Shown here one piece after another: positions 1-6,755 of a stretch of 38,227 bases of DNA (the first letter of the stretch is position 1; each line of letters begins with the position of its first letter). The stretch is from Candidatus Methylacidiphilales bacterium (GTDB lineage: Bacteria; Verrucomicrobiota; Verrucomicrobiia; Methylacidiphilales; JAAUTS01). Position numbers and translations under genes: made by a program. The stretch is from positions 1-38,227 of the forward strand of contig JAQTNW010000033.1 of assembly GCA_028713655.1 (NCBI GenBank), given 5' to 3'. A model generated the notes under the pieces. That model was not told the origin of the DNA and did no database searches. It saw only the letters and a list, made by a program, of their open reading frames with translations.

Positions 1-51
1 GGTCGATGGGCTGTGGGCTTGGAATGAAACAACAAAACTGGAGTTTGTCGG

Positions 52-705
52 ATGAAAACAAAAATAGGATTGCTCGCCGCGTGCGCGGCGCTTACATTGG
101 GCGTCATGAACCTCTCACAGGCCGCTGACAGCCGGGAGCTGAAAGCTGATAGCTTTTTCTTCACCGGCAAACCCTATGTGGTCGAGCTGGGCGCGTATAG
201 TTTCCAGTTCCGGAATTACAACCCCGAGCTGCAGCGCTGGACCACCGCCGATCCCTCCGGCTTCCCCGATGGAGCGAATAATTATGGGTATGCGCCAATA
301 CCTACCAACTCAATGGATTTATATGGACTGGAGACAAGATGGATTTATGGCACTGCCGTTTTGAATACAAACTGGACTGAAAAGGAACATTTTCAATTCT
401 TTGGCAATACATCATATTCAGTTAGTGTAAATTTCCCCTGGGGCGTTAGCGCATCAGTAAATGTGTCACCTGGATGGTTTTGGATGCAAGATAGTGGCGC
501 TGCCACCAAGCTTGTCGAGGGATGTTATGCCACCGAGGCGAAATTGCCCGGCCCTGAGTGGCATTGGATTCCTGAAACAATTACAGAGGTTTCTAGAGAA
601 ATTAGTCCTGTACGGTATATTGGCGAGTATTCGATAGGTGAGGATTCATACCGTGGAGCACTGATCGTTACACAAGTACAATGGAAGCGTGAAGCCGAGG
701 AATAA
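52..705 (+). CDS. Short exported Rhs-tip protein with a variable C-terminal domain
   Basis: The 217-residue product starts with a signal peptide (residues 1-24, cleavage near SQA-A). Residues about 48-93 match the conserved end of the Rhs repeat-associated core: YNPELQRWTTADPSG, then NNYGY, then the closing DLYGLE. None of the YD repeats that normally precede this core is present, so the leader is joined almost directly to the tip. After DLYGLE comes about 120 residues of aromatic-rich sequence I do not recognise. That is where Rhs proteins carry their variable, often toxic, module. The start is supported by GGAG at 40-43, 8 nt upstream. The stop is 1 nt from the next gene's ATG, so the two are probably co-transcribed. 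The domain call is firm; a toxin role is only inference. It may instead be a degenerate or secreted structural protein. Confidence 0.75.
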   Translation: MKTKIGLLAACAALTLGVMNLSQAADSRELKADSFFFTGKPYVVELGAYSFQFRNYNPELQRWTTADPSGFPDGANNYGYAPIPTNSMDLYGLETRWIYGTAVLNTNWTEKEHFQFFGNTSYSVSVNFPWGVSASVNVSPGWFWMQDSGAATKLVEGCYATEAKLPGPEWHWIPETITEVSREISPVRYIGEYSIGEDSYRGALIVTQVQWKREAEE

Positions 706-706
706 A

Positions 707-1351
707 ATGAAATCAATACCTAATTATGTAATAGCGCCATTTCTTTTTGCCTCATTTATTGCTTTAATAATGGCTTGCGGCCAGGAGTCAAGCCATCCAA
801 ATACAGGTGAGGTGGCAGCGCTAAATTTGTTGCCAGAATCAAGTATTCCAAGTGAACGTGGTTTGAATGCCAGAGCGCATGATTATTATAATACTTTGGC
901 AAAAAATAATTATGAAAAAGCTCTAAAATTCATGAATCCCGACATCCATAAAATGTCAATAATGAAGGAAGCGCTAGTGGACTGGCTTTTGAAGATTAAA
1001 ATGGTGGATGGGATGATATCTGGATGGCATCTGGTATCTTGTGATCAAGATCGAATGTCGCAAGGTTCAAAAATAGATAATAAATCGATTTATCTTAAAA
1101 TCATGTTTTCGATTCAAAAGCCGAGCAGATTCAGCAAAACGCAAGTCAAATCAATGCAGGGTTTCGTGTTATATAATCAAGTGTACATGGATAAGTGGGA
1201 TTATTCGATCTCTGATAATCAATGGTATGTGACCCCGGAATGGTTTTGCAGAATGAGTGCGGATGAAATTGCTAGTGCCAAAGGCATTACATTTCCAATT
1301 GTAGATGGTAAGATCATCAAGTATGAGGATGTCTTTCTAAAGAATAGATGA
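707..1351 (+). CDS. Lipoprotein of unknown function, possible partner of the Rhs-tip protein
   Basis: The 214-residue product has a type II signal peptide with lipobox LIMAC (Cys24), so it should be lipidated and membrane-anchored. An in-frame GTG lies at 689, but the ATG at 707 gives a standard lipoprotein leader and nearly abuts the preceding stop codon. The region YYNTLAKNNYEKALKFMNP resembles the first helices of NTF2-like domains seen in other small lipoproteins; that is a weak, pattern-level impression. It shares the AT-rich composition of its upstream neighbour. Placement right after a variable Rhs tip fits an immunity protein, but nothing in the sequence proves this. Confidence 0.7.
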   Translation: MKSIPNYVIAPFLFASFIALIMACGQESSHPNTGEVAALNLLPESSIPSERGLNARAHDYYNTLAKNNYEKALKFMNPDIHKMSIMKEALVDWLLKIKMVDGMISGWHLVSCDQDRMSQGSKIDNKSIYLKIMFSIQKPSRFSKTQVKSMQGFVLYNQVYMDKWDYSISDNQWYVTPEWFCRMSADEIASAKGITFPIVDGKIIKYEDVFLKNR

Positions 1352-1677
1352 TTTTGCCTGGTAAGCACGTCAGTTTTTGATCAAGACAGGCATAACGTGG
1401 TCAATTTATGCAATATAACTCAAAATTGATCTGAAACCCATCAAAAGTATATTCAAGTTATGGTTGACTCTACCTTAGTGACAGCCATTGCAATACCTGG
1501 GACGCCCCTTTACTATTCGAACAGTACGGATAATGGCTCTCTAACGTTGAGTGCCTCAACAGAATGGTATGAATAAAATAACACTTTATGATTCTCGCAT
1601 AGATATAAAAACGAGATTTTGGAATATTATTAGAAACAATCAATTATTTGAGGGAAATTAAGGAAAGAAACAAAAGC
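1352..1677. other. AT-rich intergenic stretch with a possible 38-codon remnant
   Basis: No convincing gene. A plus-strand frame from ATG 1460 to TAA 1576 encodes 38 residues (ending STEWYE) and is open back to a stop at 1427. Its threonine/serine-rich make-up resembles the tail of an exported protein, so it may be the broken end of a former gene. I see no ribosome-binding site, terminator or repeat. Confidence 0.3.
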
Positions 1678-1866
1678 ATGATTACTATATTAAGATTTCT
1701 ACCTGTGCTCTGCGTCGTTTGGGGGTTTTGGCTGTTAGTATCACTTGGCTTGTCCTTCGTGGGCAGCGTTGAGAGAAGGAGGAAATTTAGAGAGCTGTTT
1801 GTATACAGCGCCATATTTGGGATTGGCGTACTGATTTTGATTGTGATTGTAGTTGCGATTGTTTGA
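1678..1866 (+). CDS. Small two-helix membrane protein
   Basis: The 62-residue product is almost all membrane: helix 1 spans about residues 3-25 and helix 2 about 41-61, with a basic loop (ERRRKFRE) between them. The ATG at 1678 is preferred to a TTG at 1648 because AGGAAAG at 1661-1667 precedes it at about 10 nt, and because the extra 10 residues are highly charged. It lies in the AT-rich island downstream of the Rhs-tip/lipoprotein pair. No family is recognised. Confidence 0.5.
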   Translation: MITILRFLPVLCVVWGFWLLVSLGLSFVGSVERRRKFRELFVYSAIFGIGVLILIVIVVAIV

Positions 1867-1940
1867 TTGAGACTAGATACACAGCTTTTAGCAGTGTTGA
1901 TTGGATTTTTTACTTCAGAAGAGCATTTGTGAGTAAGATA

Positions 1941-2162
1941 ATGAGAATTCTGAAAATTATTGGCATTGCCATCTCATGCTTTATACGCATTTCGATCATC
2001 CTGTTTTTATTTAGAACGTTTGTAAAATATCTAGGCCAAACTCAAGCTCCATCCCCATCACCCGCCTCGGAAGTATATTGGCTCAGCGGCAGCGCCGACA
2101 AGCCCTCCAGCGGGCGGCGGATTTCGAACAGGCCCGGCACGACCTGTTCCTTCCCGGCATAG
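1941..2162 (+). CDS. Possible small membrane protein fused to antisense sequence
   Basis: From ATG 1941 the first 30 or so residues form a hydrophobic helix (ISCFIRISIILFLF). The frame then crosses about position 2040 into DNA that is the antisense of the OB-HD gene, and the composition changes abruptly to polar, proline/serine-rich residues. The hydrophobic part may be the start of a gene cut off at the right edge of the AT-rich island. An upstream TTG (1863) would lengthen it. Low confidence that it is a functional gene. Confidence 0.25.
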   Translation: MRILKIIGIAISCFIRISIILFLFRTFVKYLGQTQAPSPSPASEVYWLSGSADKPSSGRRISNRPGTTCSFPA

Positions 2163-3091
2163 GCGCAGCGCAGCATCTCGATCTTGGCGTCCAGGTTGTC
2201 GATATGATGCAACAACCAGCCCTCGGGTGTACGCGGCGTGACGGGCGAACCAAACTCGCGCGAACCGTGGTGCGAGGCGATCAAGTGCAGGAGATGATCG
2301 CGCAGCACGTCGGAAGGCGGGCTGACCGCTTCGCCAAACAATTCCGGATGCTGTTCCTTCGCCTGGTTCCAATATTTGTTGACGACTTCGATGCCGATGG
2401 AGATGTGCCCGATGAGCTCGCCGGTCCGGTTGGGTTTTGAAACAAAGCCTTTTTCCGGGTAATCGTTTTCCCACAATTTCCCAACATCATGAAACAGCAC
2501 GCCGCAGTAGAGCAGGTCGGGCGTCACCTCGGGATACAGCGGCGCCAGCGCCACCGCGCAACGCAGCATCTGGCTGGTATGCTCCAACAGGCCGCCGCGC
2601 CGGGCGTGATGATAATTCCGGGCCGCGGCAGCGCGGCGCCATTTCTTTTCGTTGGATTCAAGGGCGAGCGAGGCGACCTCTTTCAGTCTTGAATCCTTCA
2701 AGCCGGAAACAATTCCGAGCAGATAGTTCCAGTTTTCCTGGTTCTGCTTCAACACCTCGGGCGAGCCGGCAAGAAAGAGCTCCATCTCGGCATCGGTCAA
2801 ATGGCGCAGGGCCGGGCGATTCACATTCAAGCCGTAGGCATTGACAAAAAAGCGCCCGCTCAACTCACAGGAATCGCCTTCCTTGAGGTCGCGGCATACG
2901 GCAAAGGCTTCGGTCTCCGACCAAATCTTGAAGCGCGCCTTGCCCTGGCCGTCCACCACTTCGAGATCGTAAAACGGTTTGTCGTTTTGCGTACGGCCCA
3001 GCCGGGCATGTTCGATTTGGATCCAGATCTTTTCTGAAATTTCCTCCCCGCCTGCCGCCAATTGTTTTGTCAGGTCTGAGAGTGTCTGCAT
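2042..3091 (-). CDS. OB-fold/HD-domain 3'-5' exoribonuclease, YhaM-like
   Basis: The 349-residue product has an N-terminal OB-like nucleic-acid-binding domain (about 18-95) and a C-terminal metal-dependent HD domain. HD ligands visible are H161, the pair H191-D192 in FHDVGK, H264-H265 in IASHHG and D288 in HHIDNLD. YhaM-family proteins are 3'-5' exoribonucleases of about 315-350 residues with this order, which supports the call, though other HD phosphohydrolases share the fold. The open frame extends upstream to 3280, but that extension is a dispersed repeat, so the ATG at 3091 (MQTLSDL) was chosen. No strong ribosome-binding site is visible. Monocistronic, with 248 bp to the GNAT gene upstream. 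Confidence 0.75.
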   Translation of the reverse strand: MQTLSDLTKQLAAGGEEISEKIWIQIEHARLGRTQNDKPFYDLEVVDGQGKARFKIWSETEAFAVCRDLKEGDSCELSGRFFVNAYGLNVNRPALRHLTDAEMELFLAGSPEVLKQNQENWNYLLGIVSGLKDSRLKEVASLALESNEKKWRRAAAARNYHHARRGGLLEHTSQMLRCAVALAPLYPEVTPDLLYCGVLFHDVGKLWENDYPEKGFVSKPNRTGELIGHISIGIEVVNKYWNQAKEQHPELFGEAVSPPSDVLRDHLLHLIASHHGSREFGSPVTPRTPEGWLLHHIDNLDAKIEMLRCAYAGKEQVVPGLFEIRRPLEGLSALPLSQYTSEAGDGDGA

Positions 3092-3192
3092 TCCAAAAGT
3101 AAAGCGATTTAAAAACGGGCTGGCAAGATCAAGTGACGCCAAAGAAAAGTCAGAGAAAGCAGAGGTCGGGAAGGCTATGGCAGACACGCAAG

Positions 3193-3288
3193 TTCCAAGT
3201 TCGCGCTCGGCGAATCCGTCCTTTGCCGGATTTGTAAGTTTTAAGCCAGCGATTCCCCATCCGTGTTTATCCGCGTTCATCCGCGGTT
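3193..3288 (+). repeat. Composite dispersed repeat, copy A
   Basis: This 96-bp element begins TTCCAAGTTCGC, continues CGGCGAATCCGTCCT at 3208-3222, and ends with a triple ATCCGTG/ATCCGCG run at 3259-3288. The same blocks in the same order occur on the minus strand at 33917-34010. It is non-coding and only extends the OB-HD reading frame artificially. Confidence 0.8.
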
Positions 3289-3339
3289 CTGTTCAATTTT
3301 CTGAATTCTTAATTCTGGCTTCTCAGCAGGAAAAATCGT

Positions 3340-3840
3340 TCATGTCAAAAGCTTGCCCATGATCCATTCATCCACATACGCATTGCCCAGGATGCGCGAC
3401 TGCCGTTTGACGCCCTCCCGTTCGTACCCGAGATTTTCATAAAACGCGATGGCTTCCTGGTTTGTGGAAAGCACGGTTAGTTCCAGCCGGTGCAGCGGCA
3501 CCTCGCGGGCCCAGAATTCCAACTGTCCCATCAATGCCCGCCCAAACCCCTTCCGCCGAAAATCCTTCAGGATTTCCATAACGACAATCGCCGTGGCGGT
3601 ATCGATGTGAAATTCACCCCCCAGAGCCATGGCATAACCCGCCAGATCATCGCCCGAAAACGCCAGCAGGAAACTTCGGTTGGGGGCCTGTTGCATCCAG
3701 CGAATTTGTTCCGCCTGATCTTCGGCGGTCGCAAGGGTTTCCCCGGGCAAAAACTGGCTTTCGTCACGCTCCTGCTCGATGGTTCTCATCAGGGCCAGGA
3801 CCGCTTCGGCATCCGTCTCCTCGGCCGGGCGTATGGTCAT
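3340..3840 (-). CDS. GNAT family N-acetyltransferase
   Basis: The 166-residue product fits a single GNAT domain, which transfers an acetyl group from acetyl-CoA to an amine. The acetyl-CoA loop is RRKGFGRALM (the R/Q-x-x-G-x-G/A signature), after the beta-strand AIVVMEILKDF. The C-terminal motif NQEAIAFYENLGYERE is the usual motif B. The ATG at 3840 (MTIRPAEETD) is the typical GNAT opening; an upstream TTG at 3876 adds 12 unrelated residues. There is no strong ribosome-binding site. The substrate cannot be read from the sequence; amino-acid, antibiotic and protein N-terminal acetylation are all possible. Confidence 0.85.
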   Translation of the reverse strand: MTIRPAEETDAEAVLALMRTIEQERDESQFLPGETLATAEDQAEQIRWMQQAPNRSFLLAFSGDDLAGYAMALGGEFHIDTATAIVVMEILKDFRRKGFGRALMGQLEFWAREVPLHRLELTVLSTNQEAIAFYENLGYEREGVKRQSRILGNAYVDEWIMGKLLT

Positions 3841-3902
3841 GAAACTAACTTGCCAAAAATAGGGAAAATAAACCAACGCGAAATCATTGTTAGCTTTGGT
3901 TA

Positions 3903-4592
3903 TTAACGGATTTCCGTGGAATTCACCGGGATCGCCCGCGGGGGATTCATGGCGAGTTGAGGAATCGTGTTTGCCGACGACTCTTGTTTGAAGACCCGCC
4001 CGAATCCGACAAATTGCGCCCGGCGTACGGTGTCGCCCCAGAAATTTTTCACCCCGCCCATGTTCGCGTTCGGGTCAAATTCATAAATGTCCACCCCGCC
4101 GGATCGCGTCAGCTCGCCGCGCGCGCGCGTGGCGGAACCCACCATTTTGGGCGTTCCATCGGCGGTCCGGCCGAGATAGATCATGACATGCGTGATCGGC
4201 GGGCGGCGGTCGATGTCATAAGTCCACTCCCAAAAAAGCAGGTCACCGGAGCGGAGCTGGGCGAGCAGGGCGTCGCGGTCCACCTTACCATCAGCGAAGC
4301 GCGGCGCGTAGGTGATTTTCCCGGCCAGTTTGAGGTCGTAATATTGGTCAGAAGCCACGCGTGGAAGCTTGATGCCGAAGACGCTCCAATAAATGTAACG
4401 GGCTGTATTGGAGCAATCCATCATCCAAGCCTCCTGGCTTTGGGGAGGGACCCAGTTCTCGCTGTAAGCGATGTGTTGATGCGTCAGTTCGCGGACCTTA
4501 TCCACGAGCAAGGTATGCTGGGCTGGGCTCAACTGCGCGGAAGCAGGAAGAACCAGTCCGAACAAAACAAAAATGGCGACGCAGACCCTCAT
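3903..4592 (-). CDS. Exported NlpC/P60-like cysteine hydrolase
   Basis: The 229-residue precursor has a signal peptide (1-19, cleavage after ASA). The NlpC/P60-type core shows the catalytic cysteine in MDCSNTARY (Cys60), a GDLLFWEW strand, and the histidine in ITHVMIYLG (His135). These enzymes usually cut peptide bonds in the peptidoglycan stem, so a periplasmic cell-wall role is likely. A second GSATRARGELTRSGG stretch and a 35-residue proline-rich tail follow. The gene runs co-directionally with the GNAT gene, 62 bp away, but nothing suggests a shared function. Confidence 0.75.
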   Translation of the reverse strand: MRVCVAIFVLFGLVLPASAQLSPAQHTLLVDKVRELTHQHIAYSENWVPPQSQEAWMMDCSNTARYIYWSVFGIKLPRVASDQYYDLKLAGKITYAPRFADGKVDRDALLAQLRSGDLLFWEWTYDIDRRPPITHVMIYLGRTADGTPKMVGSATRARGELTRSGGVDIYEFDPNANMGGVKNFWGDTVRRAQFVGFGRVFKQESSANTIPQLAMNPPRAIPVNSTEIR

Positions 4593-4949
4593 TTTTACTT
4601 ATTATATAGTAAAAAATACTCCGGTCAAATAGTTCCAGCTCAGTTTTGACTTGAACAATAAAGTCGTTCCAAAATTGCTGCGTAAGTCCTTCATAATCAA
4701 CAAGACCATTTTCGCCCCAGAAAATAAAGTCTGTCAATATTGACTTAAGTATCTGATTTCAAACAGCTTAAACGTTATTTTTGAGAGTCAGCTTAAGGAG
4801 GATGTCCGCCGCTGATATTTGGGGATTAGTTATGGGAAGCGCCGTCCAAGGTTTGCAATACTAACGGGTCATCGTCCTCCAGGAGTATTCCCATCGCAAT
4901 TTATCTGACAAGCTTGTTGCGCCTCACCGTAGAAATTAGTCAAATGTAA
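4593..4949. other. AT-rich intergenic region with nested inverted repeats
   Basis: No convincing gene. A direct repeat CAGCTTAA lies at 4764-4771 and 4789-4796. An outer inverted repeat GGAGGA (4797-4802) / TCCTCC (4875-4880) encloses an inner pair TTAGT (4826-4830) / ACTAA (4860-4864). It lies downstream of the lipase gene (minus strand), so it could hold a transcript end or structured RNA, though there is no U-run. A minus-strand open frame (4737 to about 4600) reads like protein but overlaps the NlpC/P60 gene. Confidence 0.3.
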
Positions 4950-5816
4950 TTAAGCCTGACCAGGCGTGATTTTCGACGCGATATGGAGTTTTGGGTTTCT
5001 GGCCTCGGCGTAATTTTCAAGTACGGCCACGTATCCATCCATTGAATGATCCACTGCCAAGGCGAATTTCCATTTTGTTATCAACGCCCATATAACGCTA
5101 GAACAAAGATAGAAAAAGCGGTGGATGCTACGATTTAGCCGCCCATGACTGTCAAAGTAACGGACATCTCCCACATGGTGAAAATGGAAGAATAAGAAAG
5201 GAAATGGCACCAGAGTAACTCCATCGACCTTGTTTACGACCCTGTAAACTGGCGTCTTAATTTCCCAGTCAAGCCGATAGTCGCCCACCCGGGGGCTGCC
5301 AAACGTGTAGCATGCTGCCAAATTGTCTCCCTCAAGATCACGCGCCGCCAAAGTGGCAAGCGCAGCGCCGAGCGAGTGCCCAGTAACGTAAAACGGCATG
5401 TTTAACTCATTGGTAGCCTTCCGGCATTCTTCCCTGGTGGATTCCCACGCTTCGTTGAAGCCACTGTGGATTTCCGAGCCTTTGCTTAAAATTGGCCAAA
5501 GGTCCAAATCCGTGCGTAAATCTACGCCGCAAATCTCCGTGCCTCTGAACACGAGGACACCGAAGAGATTATTGTGGCAGAGATAGGCCTGCGTGCCTGT
5601 TTTGGTAGTATTGAATGTCCGTACAAGTTGAAAACCTCCGCTTCCCAGGCAGGACTTAAGCTCATTTAGATTATCATCCGAGATTTCAAATGGATTGTAG
5701 GCAAGCAGGGCCAATTTTCCCATCAGCCATGCTGTACGGTCGGAATACGCTGCCCTGGCAATGGGTGCTTGAAGCAATTCCTCAGGGGAAAAATAGGGTG
5801 TATCTTGGGAATTCAT
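4950..5816 (-). CDS. Class 3 (fungal-type) lipase/esterase
   Basis: The 288-residue protein is an alpha/beta hydrolase of the lipase 3 family, which hydrolyses acylglycerol or phospholipid esters. The nucleophile elbow is TGHSLGAA with Ser148. The likely acid is Asp198 in NKVDGVTLVP, the usual (D-x-V/I-P) site, and the likely base is His257 in VDHSMDGY. The oxyanion-region strand LVFRGTE (about 88-94) is also present. It has no signal peptide. A hydrophobic stretch near 229-245 could touch a membrane. It lies 18 bp downstream of a small multi-pass membrane protein on the same strand, so the two are probably one operon. The low GC relative to flanking genes hints at acquisition. Confidence 0.85.
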   Translation of the reverse strand: MNSQDTPYFSPEELLQAPIARAAYSDRTAWLMGKLALLAYNPFEISDDNLNELKSCLGSGGFQLVRTFNTTKTGTQAYLCHNNLFGVLVFRGTEICGVDLRTDLDLWPILSKGSEIHSGFNEAWESTREECRKATNELNMPFYVTGHSLGAALATLAARDLEGDNLAACYTFGSPRVGDYRLDWEIKTPVYRVVNKVDGVTLVPFPFLFFHFHHVGDVRYFDSHGRLNRSIHRFFYLCSSVIWALITKWKFALAVDHSMDGYVAVLENYAEARNPKLHIASKITPGQA

Positions 5817-5834
5817 GGTTTGGTTCGTCGGTTT

Positions 5835-6338
5835 TTAAACTCCTGAAAACATCAATCGGATAAATGCTCCGGCAAGAAGAGAAGCCCCAAAAACAAGTAG
5901 GCCCGAAGTAATTCTCAAGAAAGCGTGGCATTGTTGGAATTTGGCTTCCCGCATGCACAGGTTTGTGTCCACTTCGCCACCAAGCGAGGAATCTTTTAGC
6001 AGGAGGAGCTTGATAACCTGGAGATGATGAAAATTTGCGCTTGAGGCGTAGAACCGATGCAAAAGGGCAAACCCAGCAGAAAGCGCAAATGAGATAACGG
6101 AAGCTGAAAACAAGGCCTTGAGGAGAGTGTCGTCGAATATCCGCGCCAAACGATCCTTGGGAAAATTGACCAGAAGAAATCCGACTACCGCAATGCCCGC
6201 CAAGGCAAGCTTGAGCAGTTCGCCTGAGAATTGCAGTGAACGGTCATAATGCTCCATGTCGGGTCGAAAGCGTGCTTCCGGAACTTCGAGCTGAGCAAGG
6301 CGGCGTTCAATAGATTCCGTTTTCGGTCTCGCTTTCAT
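5835..6338 (-). CDS. Small multi-pass membrane protein paired with the lipase
   Basis: The 167-residue product has a charged N-terminus (about 1-40) and then three hydrophobic segments: about 41-59, 74-92 and 143-163. The long loop between helices 2 and 3 is amphipathic. This layout, with an N-terminal soluble part and paired helices, recalls SLATT-type proteins from bacterial conflict systems, but I cannot confirm homology. It is the first gene of a two-gene unit with the lipase. Plausible roles are membrane anchor, immunity or pore partner; none is demonstrated by sequence. Confidence 0.6.
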   Translation of the reverse strand: MKARPKTESIERRLAQLEVPEARFRPDMEHYDRSLQFSGELLKLALAGIAVVGFLLVNFPKDRLARIFDDTLLKALFSASVISFALSAGFALLHRFYASSANFHHLQVIKLLLLKDSSLGGEVDTNLCMREAKFQQCHAFLRITSGLLVFGASLLAGAFIRLMFSGV

Positions 6339-6480
6339 AACAAGAATTCAGTGACCTAACGTATCTTAGAGAGGTTGGGGTTGTGGCTATTCTGTGTCCA
6401 TCCAACCAAAACGCTGGAAACATGTCGAATCCAGAAATGTTACAATTACTGCCGACAGAAGGACGGAACAGATTGATCTA

Positions 6481-6567
6481 GCCTGCATATTTCATACTCA
6501 TTTCAATGGTCAACCTGTTAGCGCCGGGACGTAACAGCGGAAAGACACGAGCTGGGCATATGCAGGC
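6481..6567. repeat. Perfect 10-bp inverted repeat with a nested stem, possible structured RNA
   Basis: GCCTGCATAT (6481-6490) is exactly complementary to ATATGCAGGC (6558-6567). Inside, CTGTTA (6515-6520) pairs with TAACAG (6532-6537). It lies in the 400-bp gap between the divergent membrane-protein and HipA-family genes. There is no U-run, so it does not look like an ordinary terminator. The rest of the gap holds nothing else I can identify apart from the operator-like repeats listed separately. Confidence 0.4.
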
Positions 6568-6681
6568 TTTTGCAAAGCTCCGGCAACGGAAGAATGCCTC
6601 GTTTATCCTTTGCGCAAAACTCAGCAGAAAGGGAGACTACAATCTATTCACAAAATAATTCAAATTCTAATTTATTAAGCA

Positions 6682-6752
6682 TAAGATCTTTTTTATGAAT
6701 ATCTTACAAATAATTATGTATTGACTTGCTATATTCATTATCTATTCATTAT
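6682..6752 (+). promoter_or_regulatory. Operator-like repeats upstream of the HipA-family gene
   Basis: TAAGAT (6682-6687) and ATCTTA (6701-6706) form an inverted repeat. Further down, TATTCATTAT occurs twice exactly (6732-6741 and 6743-6752), 11 bp or one helical turn apart. A third, inverted TATTCATA lies at 6694-6701. These abut the proposed start codon, where a self-repressing DNA-binding protein would be expected to bind. The gene product has its own N-terminal winged-helix region. Confidence 0.45.
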
Positions 6753-6755
6753 GCT

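Noticed and set aside
3092-3280. 63-residue N-terminal extension of the OB-HD protein
   Set aside because: It translates the composite intergenic repeat; the family start fits the ATG at 3091.
4498-4737. Minus-strand open frame reading like protein (MTDFIFWGENG start) in the gap before the NlpC/P60 gene
   Set aside because: It begins with TTG, lacks a ribosome-binding site and runs into the NlpC/P60 coding region in another frame. It could be a remnant but is too short to support.
6339-6567. Possible integron attC site (ACCTAAC near 6354 and GTTAGCG near 6518)
   Set aside because: Spacing and the right-hand consensus do not match attC, and there is no integrase or cassette array.
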